A stretch of DNA of 10,638 nucleotides, taken from NCBI GenBank assembly GCA_944326175.1, contig CALVCY010000028.1, positions 1-10,638 on the forward strand, written 5' to 3'. The DNA is from an uncultured Erysipelotrichaceae bacterium. GTDB taxonomy: Bacteria > Bacillota_I > Bacilli_A > Erysipelotrichales > Erysipelotrichaceae. A program made the translations under genes and the position numbers. Position 1 is the first letter of the stretch. Each line of letters opens with the position of its first letter. Positions 7,001 through 10,638 of the stretch are shown here, one piece after another. Under the pieces are notes generated by a model. It did no database searches. It worked only from the letters and a program-made list of their open reading frames with translations, and was not told the DNA's origin.

Positions 7001-7114
7001 AATGGTCAAACCAAGGTTATAAGGCATCGCATCTGCTTTGATCAATGCTGCCAATTTTTGGTTGAGACCCGGCTTTTTCATGGTCTTATCCATAGCATGC
7101 ACTCGTTTTGCCAT
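4052..7114 (-). CDS. LCP family glycopolymer transferase with half solute-binding domain and 38-cysteine tail, 1020 residues
   Basis: Domain order: a basic cytoplasmic start, three membrane segments (about 34-56, 64-87, 93-115), a PBP2-like half domain (139-240), an LCP catalytic domain (about 255-470) and a very long outer tail. LCP motifs are SIARD (286-290), SNKINSAY (300-307), VVDIVDAIGG (338-347), ARERK (390-394) and GDFQRQ (399-404); R289, R391, R393 and R403 are the expected pyrophosphate-binding arginines. The tail has 38 cysteines between 561 and 927, a Pro/Ser/Thr linker (778-808) and a Gly/Pro/acidic stretch (930-985). No LPXTG motif is seen. Typical LCP proteins have 300-500 residues, so this one is about twice the usual size. 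The ATG at 7114 lies 2 nt after the upstream stop, and its GGAGG site is within that gene's end, which implies translational coupling. The role is attachment of a polyprenyl-linked glycan to peptidoglycan; the tail's job is unknown (surface adhesion or wall binding are guesses). Confidence 0.93.
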   Translation of the reverse strand: MAKRVHAMDKTMKKPGLNQKLAALIKADAMPYNLGLTIALVVVDVLMVLLVFGINSFSTLSKNIFLIINAVVLVLLLIVNLVVFFFIKNRRVPLFEAGIVLLVLLLVVTIPGNYLVMRVNNSMNAMINTSGTVTESVDTSIVVYGSTITDLNGLNGKLLGIVPDTTYAEKSQEQMEANGISVTTVEYDSFSTLLLALVGGDVDAAALPGNYATMYGNEATLEEHIDEFHSLLDFQTVVESTVEVDNEKDLTKEPFSVLILGSADGLTDSIIVATFNPISMRLTMSSIARDSWVPICGGGSNKINSAYPTGGLSCIMSTVETLLDIDIDYYFMANFQGVVDIVDAIGGIVVNNPYEIKDGQTASSERGHATVWVPAGENVPLNGEQALAFARERKLYAMGDFQRQINQQTVINAILTKCLRIRDLNTMLNILQAAADNIDTNISQNQLIDLFNYTMQKMARWKYTDDHPEKLVDIVGSRVTGYNSSIWSESAGLPLSIVVPYEGSIADNHDAIQRNLMIDKTYSSNKYMVFDASYEFVAPKVSNETYSEAIKQSQTPPSYWCESTGGTYSNGACACPVGTQFVSEKGCQTVQTDYSTYTTDTACVAAGGKWSWDSNSCSSSCQAGYVESTYGYCTVNVCSADNPSGCTTESACTGVGNVWNGTYCSIGNSCSVDHPEACKNQSDCGKAGGYWDTSTVAGGVCVAKCPDGYEPDNNGVCKAKPQETPSGCQVGQKCDAANKQSCKDNGGIYDPAAGMCIATTSSCSVGYHIDSTLKECVKDTSTPSNSPTIKPSTSPTTQPSDKPTSTPGLQCNNGQVPNESGTACVCPSDKPDFSSGSCAACPTGTQWNGSSCQTISTTPTCGENEHLENGVCVPNIPTSCDPGFHLEGNQCIKDETVPPTTCGTNATLVGTECQCDSGYEGNPYTGCTLKPTDSPSSGGESGGQGGTDPTPDQSGGQEIGNGVSPEQGTNTESEPPVSDGTDPAAQTATLFRNAFRSLRFIAQETTYQSIDMSKVPVLRA
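4334..5434 (-). repeat. Cysteine-rich modular tail of the LCP protein
   Basis: Residues 561-927 hold 38 cysteines with regular spacing. Six modules end in a C-x11/12-C unit with a preceding cysteine pair: 561/573/575/587, 603/617/621/633, 684/701/705/717, 742/756/763/776, 811/824/826/838 and 902/913/915/927. Shorter units include CSADNPSGC and CSVDHPEAC (C-x7-C), and C-x10-C pairs at 841/852, 861/872 and 880/891. The count is even and the loops are rich in Gly, Asn and Tyr, as in small disulfide-bonded EGF-like or TIL-like repeats. I cannot assign a named domain. Confidence 0.75.
6395..6700 (-). other. Solute-binding-protein-like half domain inside the large LCP protein
   Basis: Residues 139-240 contain DLNGLNGKLLGIVPDTTY (150-167), then VEYDSFSTLLLALVGGDVDAAALP (185-208). 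This matches the PBP2 pattern 'L-x-G-K-x-x-G-x-x-x-G-T', 'Y-x-S-x-x-x-L-L-A-L' and 'G-x-V-D-A'. Only one lobe's worth of sequence is present. The equivalent region of the left LCP is more diverged but keeps the order. Family call by eye. Confidence 0.55.
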
Positions 7115-7116
7115 AA

Positions 7117-7878
7117 CTAAGCCTCCATATCATAGGCTTCCGCCAACGCTTCCGTATAGCCTTCCCATGTTTCAGCAAAGTTGAAGATCTCATAACGATC
7201 CGTCTGCAATTCACCCTTGGTCACATAAAAGAAACCGGTATGCATGAATTCATTGGTATTCAAAACACTGGAATCCTTATAGGTCCATGTCGCTTCGATA
7301 TAATATCCATCATCCTGACGCCGATCATCATGGGGTGTAAACGCACTGCTGGTAATGGTCACTTCACTAACTTCCAATAGATTGTCTCGACCATACTCTT
7401 CGATATACAGATCCAGATCACTGTAGAACTGCCATCTGCTCTGCTCGATGAAACTCAATTGCTTTTCACCATAGATATACTGGCTTCCACCCACATCATA
7501 ATTGCCATCTTTGTTGGTCCAGGTAAAATAATCTGTAATAAAGCACTTAACCACGCTTTCGGCGATCTTTTGCTCATCGCCGCTTTCCAAAGCAGCTGTC
7601 AATTCTTTGAAATAATCCTGATAGATTTCCGTCGGGTTATTTCCGATTTCATAATATTCATTTTTCAACCGATTGGTTTCAGTTTCCATGACTTCTCCAC
7701 TGCCACCACTTGGTTTCAATACGATCTGAACGATATTGAAGATCATAAACGCACTGGTCACCAATGTAAGCACCAATGTCAAAATCACTAAAACCTGGTT
7801 GACTTTGCGATTGCGTGCCTTGATTTTCTTTTTGGCCGCAAGTTGTTGCGGCGACATCTGTGTGTTATTTTGACTCAT
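7117..7878 (-). CDS. Single-pass membrane protein with extracytoplasmic domain, 253 residues
   Basis: I do not recognise a named family. A polar, Gln/Lys-rich start (cytoplasmic side by the positive-inside rule) is followed by one membrane helix at about 27-54 and an outer domain of about 200 residues. That domain has a helix-rich first part (YFKELTAALESGDEQK) and a strand-rich second part (YYIEATWTYKDSS, FMHTGFFYVTKG), a size and order compatible with an NTF2/SnoaL-like fold, which is a guess. The start at 7878 has GGGAGG 5 nt upstream and overlaps the GT2 gene by 14 nt; the stop lies 2 nt before the LCP start. This packing implies equal production with both neighbours and suggests a partner of the LCP or the glycosyltransferase on the outer membrane face. 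Confidence 0.85.
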   Translation of the reverse strand: MSQNNTQMSPQQLAAKKKIKARNRKVNQVLVILTLVLTLVTSAFMIFNIVQIVLKPSGGSGEVMETETNRLKNEYYEIGNNPTEIYQDYFKELTAALESGDEQKIAESVVKCFITDYFTWTNKDGNYDVGGSQYIYGEKQLSFIEQSRWQFYSDLDLYIEEYGRDNLLEVSEVTITSSAFTPHDDRRQDDGYYIEATWTYKDSSVLNTNEFMHTGFFYVTKGELQTDRYEIFNFAETWEGYTEALAEAYDMEA

Positions 7879-8827
7879 CGAAACCTCCCTTGGTATACAG
7901 TTTTTTGATGATATAACTTGGACGACGCTTGGTCTCCATATACGTTTTGGCTAGATACTCACCTAAGATCCCAATGGATAAAAGCTGTACCCCGCCAAGG
8001 AATAAGATCACGACCATCGTGGAAGGATATCCCGCCACCGGGTCGGCAAATAAAAGTGCTTTGACAAAAACGAAGATCATATAGACCATACTGGCCATCG
8101 ATACGATCAAACCCATCACTGTAGCCAGTTGTAACGGTGCGGTAGTAAAAGCCACGATCCCACCAATGGCATATTTGAACAATCCCCAAAATGACCAAGA
8201 CGTTTCTCCAGCGACGCGTTCGACATTTTCATATTCCAAATACTTGGTCTTATAACCGACCCAAACGAACAGTCCCTTGGAAAAGCGTTGGTTTTCACCA
8301 AGCTCCAATATGGAATCCACCACCTGACGGCGCATCAGGCGGAAATCTCGAGCACCATCGACGATCTCCACTTCCGTAAAATGATTGATCAAACGATAAA
8401 ATGCTCTGGCAAAAAACGAACGAATGGGCGGTTCTCCTTTGCGATCGACCCGTCTTAATCCGACCACGTCATATCCTTGTTGATTGATCGCTTCAAACAT
8501 CGGCGTCAAATAAGCCGGTGGATCTTGCAAGTCCGCATCCATGACGGTGACAAAATCACCTTTGGCGTTGGCCAAACCGGCATATAACGCCCCTTCCTTA
8601 CCAAAATTTCGGGAAAAATCGATGACTTTGACATGATCGGGATGCTTTTCGAACAAGTCGAGACATTGATCCAATGTATCGTCTTTGCTGCCGTCATTGA
8701 CGAACAATACTTCATAGTTATAAGGAAGTGTCGCCATTTGCTTGGACAGGGCATCGTAAAACAAATGCACCGTCTCACTTTCGTTATAGCAGGGAACGAC
8801 GACACTTAACAGGCCTTGGTTTTCCAT
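7865..8827 (-). CDS. GT2 family polyprenyl-phosphate glycosyltransferase (DPM1/GtrB/CsbB type)
   Basis: The enzyme should move a sugar from a nucleotide sugar to undecaprenyl phosphate at the inner membrane face. GT-A motifs are VVVPCYNE (9-16), VNDGSKDDT (43-51), SRNFGKEGAL (72-81), DADLQDPP (97-104, containing the DxD metal site) and GARDFRLM (158-165). Two membrane helices follow (about 232-258 and 269-293), as in GtrB/CsbB and ArnC relatives; the full length of 320 residues is usual. The ATG at 8827 is chosen because the domain begins there. The frame stays open upstream to 9016, but that stretch runs into the terminator of the preceding gene. No clear Shine-Dalgarno is present; a perfect TATAAT lies 10 nt upstream. 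It is the first gene of the operon with the membrane protein and the LCP. No GtrA-type flippase gene is visible here, and the sugar cannot be told. Confidence 0.92.
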   Translation of the reverse strand: MENQGLLSVVVPCYNESETVHLFYDALSKQMATLPYNYEVLFVNDGSKDDTLDQCLDLFEKHPDHVKVIDFSRNFGKEGALYAGLANAKGDFVTVMDADLQDPPAYLTPMFEAINQQGYDVVGLRRVDRKGEPPIRSFFARAFYRLINHFTEVEIVDGARDFRLMRRQVVDSILELGENQRFSKGLFVWVGYKTKYLEYENVERVAGETSWSFWGLFKYAIGGIVAFTTAPLQLATVMGLIVSMASMVYMIFVFVKALLFADPVAGYPSTMVVILFLGGVQLLSIGILGEYLAKTYMETKRRPSYIIKKLYTKGGFDESK

Positions 8828-8837
8828 AAACGGTATC

Positions 8838-8865
8838 ATTATAACAACATTTACTGATTTGACCA
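8838..8865 (-). promoter_or_regulatory. Candidate promoter of the GT2-LCP operon with a very short leader
   Basis: A perfect TATAAT (8838-8843) is preceded at 16 nt by TGGTCA (8860-8865), a 4-of-6 match to the -35 consensus. The start codon is only 10 nt after the -10 box, so the leader would be about 4 nt. The lack of a Shine-Dalgarno before this ATG agrees. The preceding gene ends at a terminator, so the operon needs a promoter in this gap. Confidence 0.6.
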
Positions 8866-8951
8866 TCGTCCCAATCACGGAAAATCGTTTTGAAAATAAA
8901 CGAAATGGTTCGAAATATGTGAAACTGTGGTTGTGATATGGGCCAACCATC

Positions 8952-8981
8952 AAAAAACGACACGGAAAATGCCGTGTCGTT
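8952..8981 (-). terminator. Rho-independent terminator of the DUF6056 gene
   Basis: On the minus strand AACGACACGG and CCGTGTCGTT form a perfect 10-bp stem around a 6-nt loop, followed by a T run. It lies 6 nt after the stop codon of the membrane protein gene and ends that transcription unit. Confidence 0.92.
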
Positions 8982-8987
8982 AACAAA

Positions 8988-10526
8988 TTACTGTAGATCT
9001 GAAGGATCCCACTCAAAAATCACGGAAGCTTCAGGGTTTAAACCATAATATTTTTTGAAAGTATCAAAATGATAGTCATCCCCCTGTTCAACATCTACAC
9101 TATGGACGGTCCCTTGCGGAAATCGTGTGATATGGATCTCAGTGATTTCCGGATGGTTTTGATAATAGTCGATCTCCATCATCCGCCGCTGGGTACGGAC
9201 GCCGATCATGCCATAAAGATCTTTAAGGTAGGAAATGCGTTGGATGGAAAGCAACAAAGCGATACATACAAAGCCAACCGCATAGATCCTCTGGTCAAAA
9301 GCATCCAGCATCACCACATCCAAAGCGATCAAAAGATAGACCGTATACAAACTGCTACGCATCCCGAATATCGGAGAAATCAACATCACTCCGTTACTGA
9401 TACCCGCTAATAACAATAAACCGATCCCAATCAGTGCATGGGTGGTATCCAAATACAAACGCATGTAATCGATCAATGCAATGGTATAACCAACATAGAA
9501 TATGGTCACGATCCATAGGGAAGAGCGGGTATAGTAGACATCATATAAAACTTTCAATGCATTGATTTCTGTGCGGTTGTAAAGCATTGGGGACAAAGCG
9601 AACAGCAAACCTAAACCAGCAATCACGAAATAAACGAACAAACGTTTATCCGTTTTGTTTTTGAGCCATTTCAAACTGGTCGAAACCATTACACTCAAGT
9701 TAAGGAACACCAATGGATAGGGATTGGCCACAAAGGTATAATGCAAAAAATTTGGCCAGTTGGTGATGATCTTATCGATCAAAGAAAGTTGATTGAATGC
9801 TTGATTATCGACAGTCAGCCGATAAGCTGAACCGGGGGATGATCGAAGGATCAAAATGGCAATGATGGAAATGAGCAATGGTAAAACCATATATTTGATG
9901 GTCGTTTTATCTTTTTTGATCCATAGATATCCAATGGCCAAACCATTGGATATCAATGCCACTGCCGCGGCATTTTCCATATCCAGTCCAACAAAAAGAC
10001 AACACAATGCTGAAACGATACTGATCAACCAAGGATATCTACAACCATGGGTAATCATGGTCTTGACCATCCATAAATGGATCAATAATGCCAATAATGC
10101 CGTCACATACGTACTACCCATGATCCAAGCATACGTTTCCATCCGTAGCCGAGTATCCACCGATACCATCAAGCCGAATATCACAACGATCGATATGATC
10201 CAGTTTTTTTTCGATGAAAACCCAATAACCAGTATCAGTGTGATCAACACGAACAACCATGGATTGACCATATCCCATAAGGATTTGTTGGCCGCCATGA
10301 CATATCCCCATAATTCCGCAAAGAAGCGTCCGCTCCAATTAAAATACATGGAAAAGGCCAATGATAAAGGATTGCCATTCAACCCTTCATACGCATAGCC
10401 CCAGTCATCTCCGGCCAATGGTACATTGATCGCCATATGATGGAATAGATCATAAACCAGATATAATCCGATCATAACCACTACATAAGGCAATATGGTT
10501 TTGACCACCTTAACAGATTTTTCCAT
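8988..10526 (-). CDS. Polytopic membrane protein, DUF6056-like, possible GT-C glycosyltransferase
   Basis: A 512-residue protein with many hydrophobic segments along most of its length. The first loop after the N-terminal helix has the sequence LAGDDWGYAYEG (37-48), then YFNWSGRF (61-68), and later WIMGSTYVTALL. This series (DDW, W-x-G-R, W-x-x-G-S) is what I associate with DUF6056 proteins. An acidic pair in the first outer loop is also a hallmark of GT-C glycosyltransferases, which take sugars from polyprenyl-phosphate carriers; the link is an inference. The C-terminal 100 residues look soluble and may lie outside. The ATG at 10526 has GGAGA 6 nt upstream and is preferred over the upstream in-frame ATG at 10580, which lies inside the preceding gene. 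It overlaps that gene by 17 nt, so they are cotranscribed. Together with the GT2 enzyme it could decorate an envelope polymer. Confidence 0.8.
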   Translation of the reverse strand: MEKSVKVVKTILPYVVVMIGLYLVYDLFHHMAINVPLAGDDWGYAYEGLNGNPLSLAFSMYFNWSGRFFAELWGYVMAANKSLWDMVNPWLFVLITLILVIGFSSKKNWIISIVVIFGLMVSVDTRLRMETYAWIMGSTYVTALLALLIHLWMVKTMITHGCRYPWLISIVSALCCLFVGLDMENAAAVALISNGLAIGYLWIKKDKTTIKYMVLPLLISIIAILILRSSPGSAYRLTVDNQAFNQLSLIDKIITNWPNFLHYTFVANPYPLVFLNLSVMVSTSLKWLKNKTDKRLFVYFVIAGLGLLFALSPMLYNRTEINALKVLYDVYYTRSSLWIVTIFYVGYTIALIDYMRLYLDTTHALIGIGLLLLAGISNGVMLISPIFGMRSSLYTVYLLIALDVVMLDAFDQRIYAVGFVCIALLLSIQRISYLKDLYGMIGVRTQRRMMEIDYYQNHPEITEIHITRFPQGTVHSVDVEQGDDYHFDTFKKYYGLNPEASVIFEWDPSDLQ

Positions 10527-10638
10527 CAAAGATCTCCATGAAATATTCCAAATTCTTAGAATTGGGATACGTGTAGCCACTTAGACTTTGCTTCATCTTC
10601 TTTAAACGATCCATATTGGATAATGCCATGGTCAAACC
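10510..10638 (-). CDS. 3' end of an unidentified gene, possibly a glycosyltransferase
   Basis: The last 42 codons are visible and end at TAA (10510-10512), 17 nt inside the DUF6056 gene. The text reads ALSNMDRLKKMKQ, then YTYPNSKNLEYFMEIFDGK. Helical C-termini of GT4-type glycosyltransferases often look like this (a 'leucine/lysine helix, x-Y-x-x-x-N, helix ending near I-F'), but the stretch is too short for a firm call. The start lies outside the window. Confidence 0.6.
   Translation of the reverse strand, partial: GLTMALSNMDRLKKMKQSLSGYTYPNSKNLEYFMEIFDGKIC

Noticed and set aside
7865..9016. Longer GT2 reading frame starting at 9016
   Set aside because: The extra 63 residues precede the GT2 domain, run across the terminator at 8952-8981 and resemble no known extension; the ATG at 8827 fits the family.
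8988..10580. Longer DUF6056 frame starting at 10580
   Set aside because: The ATG at 10526 has a GGAGA site and begins a typical basic-then-hydrophobic N-terminus; the extra 18 residues overlap the preceding gene in another frame.
1..10638. CRISPR arrays, tRNA or rRNA genes, transposases
   Set aside because: No regular spaced repeats, cloverleaf or rRNA segments, or transposase motifs were seen on either strand.

Overview
The window reads as the chromosome of a low-to-moderate GC Gram-positive bacterium (Bacillota). Shine-Dalgarno sites are strong (GGAGG types), the terminators are classical hairpins with T runs, TGA is a normal stop, and the cell-envelope genes are of Gram-positive type. The gene styles recall Erysipelotrichia-like lineages, but that placement is only an impression. 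All genes lie on the minus strand, so transcription runs from right to left.

From right to left in transcription order: (i) 8988-10638 holds the 3' end of an unidentified gene, possibly a glycosyltransferase, overlapping a polytopic DUF6056-type membrane protein that ends at a strong terminator. (ii) 4052-8843 is a three-gene operon with its own promoter. It encodes a GT2 glycosyltransferase of the dolichyl/undecaprenyl-phosphate sugar synthase type, a single-pass membrane protein with an outer domain, and a 1020-residue LytR-CpsA-Psr (LCP) protein with a very unusual 38-cysteine tail. The three genes overlap or nearly touch. (iii) 2722-4027 is a monocistronic FucI/AraA-like isomerase gene. 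Its promoter sits inside the terminator of the preceding operon. (iv) 1368-2672 is an AT-rich island with a small antitoxin-like gene, a GNAT acetyltransferase of TacT toxin type and an unknown 128-residue protein. (v) 1-1313 holds a second LCP protein, cut by the left edge, with the same unusual N-terminal layout as the first.

The genes suggest a cell-envelope glycan locus. The GT2 enzyme would charge a polyprenyl-phosphate carrier with sugar, the DUF6056 protein could use such a carrier outside the cell, and the LCP proteins would move a polyprenyl-linked glycopolymer onto peptidoglycan. This pathway is inferred from family knowledge and context.

The most notable points are: both LCP proteins have a half-length region resembling a solute-binding (PBP2) protein between the membrane segments and the catalytic domain; one LCP carries a regular cysteine-rich tail; the GNAT gene is paired with a partner that appears to lack a DNA-binding domain; and the GT2 operon and the left LCP gene seem to have almost leaderless transcripts.
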